NCBI RefSeq assembly: GCF_045291545.1
Contig: NZ_CP149514.1
Location: 930,001 to 994,000, forward strand
Direction: 5' to 3'
Length of the DNA stretch: 64,000 bases
Source of the DNA: Gallaecimonas sp045291545
GTDB lineage: Bacteria; Pseudomonadota; Gammaproteobacteria; Enterobacterales; Gallaecimonadaceae
Shown: positions 35,412 to 52,453 of the stretch, one piece after another
Position numbering within the stretch: the first letter of the stretch is position 1
Layout of the letters: every line of letters starts with the position of its first letter
The notes under the pieces: generated by a model
Database searches by the model: none
What the model saw: the letters and a program-made list of their open reading frames with translations, nothing else
What the model was told of the DNA's origin: nothing
Made by a program: the position numbers and the translations under genes

Positions 35412-35750
35412 GCAATCAAGGGCGCTAGCTTAAATTGGCACTTGCGCTCTTTAAATACCAGGTCCATAATTCGTCTCCCGCTGCCGAGAAATGGCACAGG
35501 ATGTGGTCTTCGAAAGAAGCGCCGACAGCCAGGGCAGCGCGGCAGGAATCAACGCCATAAATTAGTGTTTGACTCCCGCAGCGAAGCGTGTAGAATGCGC
35601 TTCCTCGCTCGGCAAGAGCGACGTTCTTTAACAAGATAATCCAAGTAATCTGTGTGGGCACTCGCAGAGGGTACATCTCAAAAAATTGAGATTTACTCGA
35701 TGACTGCGAAGTGTTCAACACTTCAGCAATTCATTGAGCATCAAACTTTT
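35412..35750 (+). promoter_or_regulatory. rRNA operon 1 promoter and leader
   Basis: The best promoter is TTGACT (35569-35574), 16 bases, TAGAAT (35591-35596), followed by a GC-rich discriminator typical of stringently controlled rRNA promoters. A weaker pair (TTGCGC 35442, CATAAT 35465, 17 apart) lies upstream. Antitermination boxA CGTTCTTTAACA is at 35622-35633. The rest of the leader, from 35590, matches that of operon 2 base for base. Confidence 0.8.
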
Positions 35751-37289
<1,539 letters not shown>

Positions 37290-37335
37290 CTAAAAGAGGC
37301 GTACTGTTTGCGCAGTGTCCACACAGATTACTTGG

Positions 37336-37356
37336 AGCCCGCTCATTGAGCGGGCT
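37336..37356 (+). other. Hairpin in the tRNA-less 16S-23S spacer of operon 1
   Basis: AGCCCGCTC (37336-37344) and GAGCGGGCT (37348-37356) form a perfect nine-pair stem with an ATT loop. It takes the place of the three tRNA genes in operon 2. Only TTCGTG follows, so it is not a good terminator. Confidence 0.6.
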
Positions 37357-37359
37357 TCG

Positions 37360-37371
37360 TGTTCTTTAACA
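37360..37371 (+). promoter_or_regulatory. Spacer boxA antitermination site, operon 1
   Basis: TGTTCTTTAACA differs by one base from the boxA consensus TGCTCTTTAACA. It marks the spacer site where the Nus antitermination complex is renewed before 23S. Confidence 0.75.
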
Positions 37372-37515
37372 ATTCGGAAAGCTGATAACACTGCAATTTA
37401 AATGAGACTCTCAGTTTTACTTGAGCGTCCGGCGAAAAAACCAGGTGTTAGTCACATACAGACATGCTCATTCGTGAGGATGTGTTCGCGCAAGCGAAAC
37501 CCTTAGGGGTTGTAT

Positions 37516-40404
<2,889 letters not shown>

Positions 40405-40518
40405 TACAACACCCAAAGGGTTTTGTAGGGCGCCAAGCAAGACTGAGAATCCAAGCATTGTTATCAGCTTTAATCCGAATTGAATGAGTTGGCTCATATG
40501 AGCGGACTCCAACAAATT

Positions 40519-40637
40519 CGCCTGGCGGCAATAGCGCTGTGGAACCACCTGACTCCATTCCGAACTCAGCAGTGAAACGCAGTTGCGCCGATGGTAGTGT
40601 GGCATTCGCCATGTGAGAGTAGGTCACTGCCAGGCAC
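40519..40637 (+). rRNA. rrf: 5S ribosomal RNA, operon 1
   Basis: The ends CGCCTGGCGG and CTGCCAGGCAC pair, with CCGAACTCAGCAGTGAAACG in the middle, as in gammaproteobacterial 5S. About 119 bases. Confidence 0.95.
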
Positions 40638-40650
40638 CTAATACACGAGA

Positions 40651-40681
40651 AGGCCCAGTCTAACGACTGGGCCTTTTTGTT
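40651..40681 (+). terminator. rRNA operon 1 terminator
   Basis: AGGCCCAGTC (40651-40660) and GACTGGGCCT (40665-40674) with a TAAC loop and a T-rich tail. Identical to the one at 49203-49233. Confidence 0.93.
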
Positions 40682-40823
40682 TTGGGGTTTAAAACCTCAG
40701 ACACTGGTTGTTGCTGTTACTTCATGGCTTCACTGCAGTTATTGACCTCTAAAGCGCTTTTACTGGTATGTCACCGGTTGGCAAGGTAGGCTTTGTGCTT
40801 TATTTCAATACAGTGGTTGGGTC

Positions 40824-41201
40824 ATGCAAGGTTTGTTGTTTGTCGCCCTGGGTGGTGCCGTAGGCGCGATGCTCCGCTTCGGGATAAGTGAGTTTTTTGT
40901 TTGGGTATTAGGCCGCGGCTTTCCCTACGGCACACTGTGCGTCAATTTATTAGGCTCTTTTTTAATGGGCATATTAATGGGCCTGGTCTTTGCCGGTCAT
41001 ATTGAACCGCACCCATGGCGTAACTTGATTGGACTCGGCTTTCTTGGTGCTTTAACCACCTTTTCCAGTTTTGCGATGGATAATGTGCTGTTGCTGCAAA
41101 ACGGGGATTTCGTCAAAGCGGGCATCAATATTTTTCTCAATGTAACGTTGACAATACTGCTTGCCTTGGCCGGAATGGTACTGGTCCGTCATAACTTGTA
41201 A
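40824..41201 (+). CDS. crcB: Fluoride ion exporter CrcB/Fluc
   Basis: 125 residues with four membrane segments. Family signatures: GGAVGAMLRF at 10-19, G-T-L-x-V-N-L-L-G-S-F (GTLCVNLLGSF) with the channel asparagine, and GFLGALTTFSSF with the Phe box and T-T-F-S-(S/T)-F motif. Dimers form a fluoride channel. It is located between the two rRNA operons. The usual fluoride riboswitch could not be found upstream. Confidence 0.93.
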   Translation: MQGLLFVALGGAVGAMLRFGISEFFVWVLGRGFPYGTLCVNLLGSFLMGILMGLVFAGHIEPHPWRNLIGLGFLGALTTFSSFAMDNVLLLQNGDFVKAGINIFLNVTLTILLALAGMVLVRHNL

Positions 41202-41254
41202 CGGCTACGTTAACGTGGCAAAAAGGCACTGTCATTGCTAACGGACAGAGCCCG

Positions 41255-43486
41255 ATGAAAACTTTTTTGTCAGCGGCGGCTTTACTGGCTGCTGCTCCTC
41301 TTACTGCTCAAGACCTTACTATCGAACGTATTTTTTCTGACCCTGATCTGGCTGGCGCCGAGCTTCGCGAGCCCGCCTTTTCGCCTCAGGGAGAGCTTGT
41401 TACTTTCCTTAAAGGCCGTAGTGACGATGCGAATCATTTGGACCTATGGGCGTATAACGTTCAAAGTGGCCAACTGCGCCGTTTGGTCAACGCTGATGAC
41501 CTTCATCAAGGGAGCGAGAACCTTTCTGACGAGGAAAAAGCTCGTCGTGAACGGCAGCGACTTTTCGCTTCGGGTATTGTTGAGTATCACTGGTCCCATA
41601 ATGGTAAGGCTTTGCTCTTTCCATTAGCCGGTGATCTTTATTACTACGACTTGACCACCCACAAAGCACGGCAACTCACCCAAACGGATGCTTTTGAGTT
41701 AGATGCGAAGTTTTCCCCTGACGATAAAAAAATCGCCTTCATTCGTGATCAAAATATCATCGTACTTGACCTTGCCACAGGTAAAGAGCAGGCGCTGACG
41801 CGAGACGGTCATGGCCCGATTAAAAATGGCATGGCTGAGTTTGTTGCTCAGGAAGAAATGGACCGACTAACAGGCTACTGGTGGGCTCCAGATAGCCAGA
41901 AAATAGCTTTCTTACAGGTAGATGAATCGCCGGTACCAGAGGTCGTTCGCAATGAAATCTATGCTGATCGCATTGAGTTTATTAAGCAACGTTATCCTGC
42001 GGCTGGTGAGCATAACGTTAGCTTGAAGCTGGGCGTTATCAATCTCCCGGACGCTAAGGTTCAGTGGTTAGATACCGGCAGTGATAAAGATTTTTATATT
42101 CCCCGGGTCAACTGGAGTCATAACAGTAACCTGCTAACTTACCAGTGGCAGAGCCGGGATCAGCACCGTTTGGAACTACGGGCCGTCGAGCTTGATATAC
42201 AGAAAACTACTGTGTTAGTGACAGAACAGGCCAATACCTGGGTAAACCTCAACGAAGACCTGCGTTTTCTCAAAGCCGATAATAGTGTTATTTGGGCATC
42301 AGAACGTACTGGTTTTAAACACCTCTATCATTTGCTCAATGGCAAACTGCTACCGCTTACAAAGGGTAACTGGCAAGTAAATAAGCTCGAAAAAGTCGAT
42401 GAGTCATCCGGCTGGGTTTACTTTACTGGCTGGCTCAGTGACCCAAAGGAGCGTCAACTGTACCGTACCCGGCTGGATGGTTCGACTGCCACAGCACCGC
42501 AACAGATATCGCTACAGCCAGGCTGGCACAGCATTACCTTTAGCGAGGACGCCAGTCACTACTTGGATTTGTATTCCAATTTCAACCAGCCTCCGCAGGT
42601 CTCTTTGCACCAGGCTGGTGGCAGTCTTAAAGGTTTTCTTGTTGAGAACCGACAGGATGAAAACAGTGCCTTGGCCCCTTATCGTACCTCCTGGGTAGAG
42701 CCTGAATATGGCACGCTAACAGCAGAAGATGGTAAAGCGCTTTATTACCGTGTTTTTAAACCCACGACGCCAATGCCGGAAGGTGGCTACCCGGCAATTA
42801 TCCGTGTTTATGGTGGCCCTACAGCTCAACTGGTTGTGAATGCCTGGAGTAATAGCAATCTCTGGACTGAATATATGGTTAGCCGAGGTTATGTGGTCTT
42901 CCAACTGGATAATCGAGGAAGTGAAAACCGTGGCAAAGCCTTCGAAGATGTCATTTATCAACATTTAGGTGATCTGGAATTAAAAGACCAGGTTGTTGGC
43001 GCCAACTGGCTGAAGCAACAAAATTATATTGATGGCAGGCATATTGGTATTTATGGGCATAGTTATGGTGGCTATATGGCGTTGATGGCTATGTTTAAAG
43101 CCAGTGATACTTTTGCTGCAGGTGTCGCCGGCGCACCGGTCACCGACTGGCACCTTTACGATACTCACTATACTGAGCGCTATCTCAATACACCACAAGC
43201 TAACCCGAAAGGCTACCAGGCATCGTCCGTTTTTCCTTACAGCAAAGAATTCAAGGGTGAGTTGCTGATTTACCATGGTATGGCCGACGACAATGTACTG
43301 TTTACCAACACCACCCGGTTAATTAAGCAACTACAGGACCAAGGCAAACTCTTCGAGTTTATGGCTTACCCTGGTGCTAAGCATTCGCTTTACGGCAAAG
43401 CGACACGCATTCACCAGTACAAAACCATAACGCGTTTCTTTGATCGTAGTATTGGTCAGAGAAAGGTATCTGCGCCGTTACGCTAA
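41255..43486 (+). CDS. S9 family prolyl oligopeptidase, dipeptidyl peptidase IV-like
   Basis: 743 residues. Signal peptide MKTFLSAAALLAAAPLTAQD suggests periplasmic or secreted location. The N-terminal half is a DPP4-type beta-propeller (about 35-480), the C-terminal half an alpha/beta hydrolase with nucleophile S603 in GHSYGGYM, the acid at D678/D679 (MADDNVLF) and H710 (KHSLYG). VAQEEMDR near 197 carries the double-Glu motif that anchors the free N-terminus of substrates in DPP4, so it probably removes X-Pro or X-Ala dipeptides. TERYLNTP is also typical. Single-gene unit with its own terminator. Confidence 0.92.
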   Translation: MKTFLSAAALLAAAPLTAQDLTIERIFSDPDLAGAELREPAFSPQGELVTFLKGRSDDANHLDLWAYNVQSGQLRRLVNADDLHQGSENLSDEEKARRERQRLFASGIVEYHWSHNGKALLFPLAGDLYYYDLTTHKARQLTQTDAFELDAKFSPDDKKIAFIRDQNIIVLDLATGKEQALTRDGHGPIKNGMAEFVAQEEMDRLTGYWWAPDSQKIAFLQVDESPVPEVVRNEIYADRIEFIKQRYPAAGEHNVSLKLGVINLPDAKVQWLDTGSDKDFYIPRVNWSHNSNLLTYQWQSRDQHRLELRAVELDIQKTTVLVTEQANTWVNLNEDLRFLKADNSVIWASERTGFKHLYHLLNGKLLPLTKGNWQVNKLEKVDESSGWVYFTGWLSDPKERQLYRTRLDGSTATAPQQISLQPGWHSITFSEDASHYLDLYSNFNQPPQVSLHQAGGSLKGFLVENRQDENSALAPYRTSWVEPEYGTLTAEDGKALYYRVFKPTTPMPEGGYPAIIRVYGGPTAQLVVNAWSNSNLWTEYMVSRGYVVFQLDNRGSENRGKAFEDVIYQHLGDLELKDQVVGANWLKQQNYIDGRHIGIYGHSYGGYMALMAMFKASDTFAAGVAGAPVTDWHLYDTHYTERYLNTPQANPKGYQASSVFPYSKEFKGELLIYHGMADDNVLFTNTTRLIKQLQDQGKLFEFMAYPGAKHSLYGKATRIHQYKTITRFFDRSIGQRKVSAPLR

Positions 43487-43490
43487 TCAG

Positions 43491-43510
43491 AAGGGCCGAT
43501 AGGCCCTTTT
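43491..43510 (+). terminator. Terminator of the S9 peptidase gene
   Basis: AAGGGCC (43491-43497), loop GATA, GGCCCTT (43502-43508) and a short T run, just past the stop codon. Confidence 0.82.
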
Positions 43511-43570
43511 GTACTCTTTTTAACCCACCCGCTGTGGGTAACCTGTGCGTTTCTTGTGTTAAAGCCGGTA

Positions 43571-43839
43571 TTTTGTTTTTTTAATAAAAATCCCTTGCCA
43601 GCATAAAACGGCGCCCTATAATGCCGCTCCGTCGCCAAGGGAAAGCGGTTTGAGTGTTGAAAAGGTAGGTTAAACCGGCCTTGACCGCACAAGAAAAGCG
43701 AGTAGAATGGCGGCCCGCTTCGGTAGATGAGCTTAAGGGCTCAAAAACAGAAGTTTCGGTGTTGAGAAATGTGCTTGACACTGTCAATGGGAGCGGTAGA
43801 ATGCGCTTCCTCGCTCGGCAAGAGCGACGTTCTTTAACA
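43571..43839 (+). promoter_or_regulatory. Three tandem rRNA promoters and leader boxA, operon 2
   Basis: Three sigma-70 promoters, each with a 16-base spacer: TTGCCA (43595) with TATAAT (43617); TTGACC (43681) with TAGAAT (43703); TTGACA (43775) with TAGAAT (43797). An A/T-rich stretch at 43571-43592 upstream of the first could act as an UP element. boxA CGTTCTTTAACA is at 43828-43839. Operon 1 has only one promoter of this quality. Confidence 0.85.
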
Positions 43840-43956
43840 AGATAATCCAAGTAATCTGTGTGGGCACTCGCAGAGGGTACATCTCAAAAAATTGAGATTT
43901 ACTCGATGACTGCGAAGTGTTCAACACTTCAGCAATTCATTGAGCATCAAACTTTT

Positions 43957-45495
<1,539 letters not shown>

Positions 45496-45565
45496 CTAAA
45501 AGAGGCGTACTGTTTGCGCAGTGTCCACACAGATTACTTGGATGAGTAAGAGCGAATACAGGTGT

Positions 45566-45642
<77 letters not shown>

Positions 45643-45652
45643 CACTTTATAT

Positions 45653-45728
45653 GGGGCTATAGCTCAGCTGGGAGAGCGCCTGCTTTGCACGCAGGAGGTC
45701 AGCGGTTCGATCCCGCTTAGCTCCACCA
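45653..45728 (+). tRNA. alaT: tRNA-Ala (TGC)
   Basis: Acceptor GGGGCTA pairs with TAGCTCC (one G-U), anticodon TGC at 45686-45688, T-loop GGTTCGATCCC, encoded CCA. Ten bases after tRNA-Ile. Confidence 0.97.
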
Positions 45729-45769
45729 TTTAGTGTTTGTGGTTGCAACAGCAGCCCACCATGATTGAA

Positions 45770-45845
45770 GTCCCCTTCGTCTAGAGGCCTAGGACACCGC
45801 CCTTTCACGGCGGTAACAGGGGTTCGAATCCCCTAGGGGACGCCA
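45770..45845 (+). tRNA. gltT: tRNA-Glu (TTC)
   Basis: Acceptor GTCCCCT pairs with AGGGGAC, anticodon TTC at 45804-45806, T-loop GGTTCGAATCC, encoded CCA. Third spacer tRNA. Confidence 0.97.
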
Positions 45846-45867
45846 TTTATGTGTTTGCTCGAGAAAT

Positions 45868-45905
45868 GCCTAAGTTAAATCGTCAGATTTACCTTAGGCT
45901 TTTTT
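45868..45905 (+). other. Terminator-like hairpin in the rRNA spacer of operon 2
   Basis: GCCTAAGTTAAATC (45868-45881) pairs with GATTTACCTTAGGC (45886-45899) with one mismatch, and TTTTTT follows at 45900-45905. It looks like an intrinsic terminator between tRNA-Glu and 23S, six bases before a perfect boxA. Confidence 0.6.
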
Positions 45906-45911
45906 AAGCCT

Positions 45912-45923
45912 TGCTCTTTAACA
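45912..45923 (+). promoter_or_regulatory. Spacer boxA antitermination site, operon 2
   Basis: TGCTCTTTAACA is identical to the boxA consensus. Confidence 0.85.
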
Positions 45924-46067
45924 ATTCGGAAAGCTGATAACACTGCAATTTAAATGAGACTCTCAGTTTTACTTGAGCGTCCGGCGAAAAAACCAGGTGT
46001 TAGTCACATACGGACATGCTCATTCGTGAGGATGTGTTCGCGCAAGCGAAACCCTTAGGGGTTGTAT

Positions 46068-48956
<2,889 letters not shown>

Positions 48957-49070
48957 TACAACACCCAAAGGGTTTTGTAGGGCGCCAAGCAAGACTGAGA
49001 ATCCAAGCATTGTTATCAGCTTTAATCCGAATTGAATGAGTTGGCTCATATGAGCGGACTCCAACAAATT

Positions 49071-49189
49071 CGCCTGGCGGCAATAGCGCTGTGGAACCAC
49101 CTGACTCCATTCCGAACTCAGCAGTGAAACGCAGTTGCGCCGATGGTAGTGTGGCATTCGCCATGTGAGAGTAGGTCACTGCCAGGCAC
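49071..49189 (+). rRNA. rrf: 5S ribosomal RNA, operon 2
   Basis: Identical by eye to the copy at 40519-40637, with paired ends CGCCTGGCGG and CTGCCAGGCAC. Confidence 0.95.
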
Positions 49190-49202
49190 CTAATACACGA
49201 GA

Positions 49203-49233
49203 AGGCCCAGTCTAACGACTGGGCCTTTTTGTT
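49203..49233 (+). terminator. rRNA operon 2 terminator
   Basis: Ten-pair stem AGGCCCAGTC/GACTGGGCCT with a TAAC loop and T tail, as after operon 1. Confidence 0.93.
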
Positions 49234-49330
49234 TTGGGGTTTAAAACCTCAGACACTGGTTGTTGCTATCACTCAATGGATTCACTTTGCTGACATCTTG
49301 AGCATCTGTCGCAGCAAAGAGGCATCCTCG

Positions 49331-49930
49331 TTACGCCTGCCAGGGCCCTTGGATCACATCGCCACTAGTAACGCTAGACGTGCCTTGAGCCTGGCGATGA
49401 TGAGCGCTAAACGTCAAAGTCACCACCTTATTGACTGTTTGTTGGTGGGGCTGCTTTTGCAACATGATCCCGACGGTATCGCCTTTTTGAGCCGCTTGTT
49501 GCAGGCACTGCAGCTGGCTCTGGCTTAGGCCTTTTGGCCAAGCGAGCACAGCACTGCAATTCCCGCTGGCTAAAGCTTGTGCCAGTGTTTTTAACGCACT
49601 TTTTATTTTGCTGGGATGGATCACCAGAATACGTGACAGGTTTACACCTGCTGCGCTTAATGCCGATACTTCCGGCCGTGTTGGTGGCGCCATGAAAACA
49701 ATCCAGCGCTTTTGTTGTGATAAACGAGCCAGCATCGGCATCAGCAGTTGTAGCTCGCCGCCACTGTCTTGCCGATAAAACAGTTCGCTAATAGCCCCGC
49801 TTGGTAACGCTGCGTCCGTAAGACCCTGGGGGGATTGCAGGCTTTGTGACATGCCAGTGGCAAGTGGTTGCCGAGGTTGTGCATGCCGGGCCAGGGTGCT
49901 GTCGAACAGGCTATTGGGGCGCGGGTCCAT
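49331..49930 (-). CDS. sulA: SOS cell division inhibitor SulA
   Basis: SulA binds FtsZ and stops division during the SOS response. 199 residues from ATG 49930, chosen because GGAG lies six bases upstream and because the longer frame (to 50068) would run through the LexA site. The core GGELQLLMPMLARLSQQKRWIVFMAPP, then GVNLSRILVIHPSK and the SALKTLAQALASGNCSAVLAWP stretch match SulA (E. coli LQLLMLPMLQQLSQQSRW ... ALRTGNYSVVIGW). The N-terminal 70 residues are poorly conserved and the C-terminal Lon-recognition tail differs from E. coli. Convergent with rRNA operon 2. Confidence 0.9.
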   Translation of the reverse strand: MDPRPNSLFDSTLARHAQPRQPLATGMSQSLQSPQGLTDAALPSGAISELFYRQDSGGELQLLMPMLARLSQQKRWIVFMAPPTRPEVSALSAAGVNLSRILVIHPSKIKSALKTLAQALASGNCSAVLAWPKGLSQSQLQCLQQAAQKGDTVGIMLQKQPHQQTVNKVVTLTFSAHHRQAQGTSSVTSGDVIQGPWQA

Positions 49931-49944
49931 AGTTATCTCCATGT

Positions 49945-49975
49945 CTGTAATTTTATACAGTGTATGGGTGTACAG
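49945..49975 (-). promoter_or_regulatory. LexA (SOS) box, probably tandem, upstream of sulA
   Basis: CTGT-AATTTTAT-ACAG at 49945-49960 is a perfect CTGT-N8-ACAG box, 14 bases before the sulA start. A second, overlapping copy (read on the minus strand CTGT-ACACCCAT-ACAC, 49960-49975) has one mismatch. LexA here would block the sulA promoter until DNA damage. Confidence 0.9.
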
Positions 49976-50117
49976 TATTTCAGGTTGAAATAACTGGCAA
50001 GTGTTTTGTGCAAAAAAGATGCAGTGAGCTGCGAAGAGGCTGAGAGATCGGATGTTTGCGGTGGCCAAAATGGGCTACCATCATCGCCTGATTGTGAAAC
50101 CAACACACGGACTTACC

Positions 50118-51320
50118 ATGATTATCAAGCCCAAGATCCGCGGCTTCATTTGCACCACTGCACACCCGGCCGGCTGTGAAGCCAATATTCTGGAACAGAT
50201 CAATTACACCAAAGAGCACCCTGCTATCGAAGGTGGCCCTAAGCGGGTACTGGTGATTGGTAGTTCCAGTGGCTACGGTATGCCGTCGCGCATTGCGGCT
50301 GCATTTGGGGCCGGCGCTGCAACACTGGGTGTCTTTTATGAAAAACCGGGCTCTGATACGCGTCCAGGAACCGCCGGTTACTACAATGCCGTTGCCTTCG
50401 ACAAACTGGCCAATGAAGCAGGCCTGTACGCTAAGTCAATCAACGGTGATGCTTTTTCTAATGAAGTAAAGCAGCAGGCCATTGAGCTGATTAAAGCTGA
50501 TCTGGGGCAGATCGATCTGGTGGTTTACTCTATTGCCTCGCCGGTACGCAAGCTGCCCGATACGGGTGAGTTGGTACGCTCCACCCTGAAGCCGATTGGT
50601 AAGCCTTATAGCGCAACAGCGGTTGATACAAACAAAGATGAAATCATCTCTGTTGATGTTGAGCCGGCCAATGAGCAGGAAATTGCGGACACCAAAACAG
50701 TCATGGGTGGCCAAGACTGGGAACTGTGGATGCAGGCGCTGAATGAGGCTGGGGTGCTGGCTGATGGCTGCAAATCCATTGCTTATAGTTATATCGGCAC
50801 CGAAATCACTTGGCCTATCTACTGGCATGGCACTATTGGCAAGGCTAAGGAAGACTTGGATCGCGCCTCCGCTGCTATTGATAGTCAGCTCAAGGGTAAA
50901 GGTGGCGAAGCCCATGTTGCGGTGCTGAAGTCTGTTGTTACCCAGGCCAGCTCAGCTATTCCGGTGATGCCGCTGTATATCGCCATTGTTTACAAGGTAA
51001 TGAAAGAAAAAGGCTTGCACGAAGGCTGCATGGAGCACGTTTACCGGCTGTTTAGCCAGCAGCTTTATAAGGCTGACGGCAGTGCCACCGACACTGACGA
51101 TAAAAACCGTATCCGGATGGACGACTGGGAACTGCAAGAAGAAGTCCAGAACGCTTGTAAGGCGCTGTGGCAGCAGGTCACAACAGAAAACCTGCGTGAG
51201 CTGACCGACTACGACGGCTACAAGGAAGAGTTTTTGAAACTGTTCGGCTTTGGCTTGGATGATGTGGATTATGAAGCGGATACTGATCCCAATCCGCCGC
51301 AGCACTTTGTAAATGTCTGA
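50118..51320 (+). CDS. fabV: Enoyl-ACP/trans-2-enoyl-CoA reductase FabV
   Basis: NADH-dependent enoyl reductase of fatty acid elongation, naturally insensitive to triclosan. 400 residues from ATG 50118 (MIIKPKIRGFICTTAHP, the family N-terminus). GSSSGYGMPSRIAAAFGAGA is the extended Rossmann glycine region; the catalytic Y-x8-K pair is in YWHGTIGKAK near residue 235-244. VYSIASPVRKLP and the C-terminal FGLDDVDYEAD are also typical. Divergent from sulA. Confidence 0.95.
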   Translation: MIIKPKIRGFICTTAHPAGCEANILEQINYTKEHPAIEGGPKRVLVIGSSSGYGMPSRIAAAFGAGAATLGVFYEKPGSDTRPGTAGYYNAVAFDKLANEAGLYAKSINGDAFSNEVKQQAIELIKADLGQIDLVVYSIASPVRKLPDTGELVRSTLKPIGKPYSATAVDTNKDEIISVDVEPANEQEIADTKTVMGGQDWELWMQALNEAGVLADGCKSIAYSYIGTEITWPIYWHGTIGKAKEDLDRASAAIDSQLKGKGGEAHVAVLKSVVTQASSAIPVMPLYIAIVYKVMKEKGLHEGCMEHVYRLFSQQLYKADGSATDTDDKNRIRMDDWELQEEVQNACKALWQQVTTENLRELTDYDGYKEEFLKLFGFGLDDVDYEADTDPNPPQHFVNV

Positions 51321-51349
51321 AAGAAGGGGCCTGTTGGCCCCTTCTTTGT
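51321..51349 (+). terminator. Terminator after fabV
   Basis: AAGAAGGGGCC (51321-51331), loop TGTT, GGCCCCTTCTT (51336-51346), immediately after the stop. Confidence 0.87.
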
Positions 51350-51445
51350 TGTTCGGATGTTGCAAACTGCGTAATATAAACCCCCGATAAACAGACATAA
51401 CAATAAACAACAGCCGCTACAGGCTGGTACTTTGAGGGGACTGAC

Positions 51446-52279
51446 GTGGGACTGAGACTGATCCTGGGGCTCATGATGAGCTTGCTTGTATTGGCACCAG
51501 CAGCATCGGCAAAAACAGTAGTGGTGGGGCATAGAGCCAGTGCTGGTTTAGCGCCAGAAAATACACTGGCAGCAGTAAAGCAATCTCTGAAGTTGGGTGT
51601 GGATGCCATCGAGATTGACGTTCGCCGCTCCAAGGATGGCGCTTTGGTGGCCTTCCATGACAAACAGCTGCAGCGCACCACCAATGGCCAGGGCAATGTC
51701 GATGACATGACGTTGGCACAGCTCAATGCGCTGGATGCGGGTTCCTGGTTTGGGCCCCAGTACATTGATGAATGGATCCCGACCCTGGCTGAAGTCATGA
51801 ATGCCATGGCGCACAGTAAAACAACCCTCATCATCAACTTGCGGGTGCCGGGCCTGGAAGCGAAGGTGCTGGAACATATCCGCACCTACCACATGCAAGA
51901 TCGGGTGATCCTCAAGTCATTTAATCCAGAAGTGCTGCGTAAGCTGGCCCAGCTGGCGCCGGACATTCCCCGCATGTACGTCATCTTCGGCTGGTATCAG
52001 CGCTTTAACCTGCTGCTATCTGATGAGATACGGCGTCAGGATCCACTTGCCATGCCGGTGCAGTACCTGGAGGTTTACCATAGCTTTATGTCTCCTGAGC
52101 TACTCAGTCAGGCTCATCAGCATAATATGCAGCTCTATGTCTGGGGTGTTCACTCCCGTCAGGCAATGGCAAAAATGCTGACACTGGGTGTGGACGGTAT
52201 TGAAACGGATTACCCCGACCGTTTATTCAGTCTTATCGATGAATTCCGGTTAAAGCAGCTGACCGGTTTCAAACACTAA
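51446..52279 (+). CDS. Periplasmic glycerophosphodiester phosphodiesterase
   Basis: 277 residues. Signal peptide LGLMMSLLVLAPAASA-K. GDPD-fold motifs: GHRASAGLAPENT (catalytic H-R and E-N), DAIEIDVRRSKDG (metal-binding E-x-D), FHD (second histidine) and the C-terminal GVDGIETDYPDR. It releases glycerol-3-phosphate from phospholipid head groups; UgpQ/GlpQ-like but not assignable further. GTG start with GAGGGG upstream. Confidence 0.9.
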   Translation: MGLRLILGLMMSLLVLAPAASAKTVVVGHRASAGLAPENTLAAVKQSLKLGVDAIEIDVRRSKDGALVAFHDKQLQRTTNGQGNVDDMTLAQLNALDAGSWFGPQYIDEWIPTLAEVMNAMAHSKTTLIINLRVPGLEAKVLEHIRTYHMQDRVILKSFNPEVLRKLAQLAPDIPRMYVIFGWYQRFNLLLSDEIRRQDPLAMPVQYLEVYHSFMSPELLSQAHQHNMQLYVWGVHSRQAMAKMLTLGVDGIETDYPDRLFSLIDEFRLKQLTGFKH

Positions 52280-52302
52280 AAGGGCCGACAGGCCCTTTTT
52301 TC
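52278..52302 (+). terminator. Terminator of the glycerophosphodiesterase gene
   Basis: AAAAGGGCC, loop GACA, GGCCCTTTTTT; the stem begins at the stop codon. Confidence 0.87.
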
Positions 52303-52453
52303 ATGTAACTAACAGGCGTAATCCGGCATTGATTTGCCAAAAAACGAGCTGAACAGACTAATGATCCTATGCTGACATCAGCCTGAGCTGGTTTTCTGGT
52401 CAGGGTGACATGGCCTTGTATCAGTGGCAGGGTGAGCAAAAAAGGAGGGAGCG

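Noticed and set aside
40682..40823. Fluoride riboswitch upstream of crcB
   Set aside because: The conserved GG-GATGG and related pseudoknot segments were not found in the 142 bases between the rRNA terminator and crcB.
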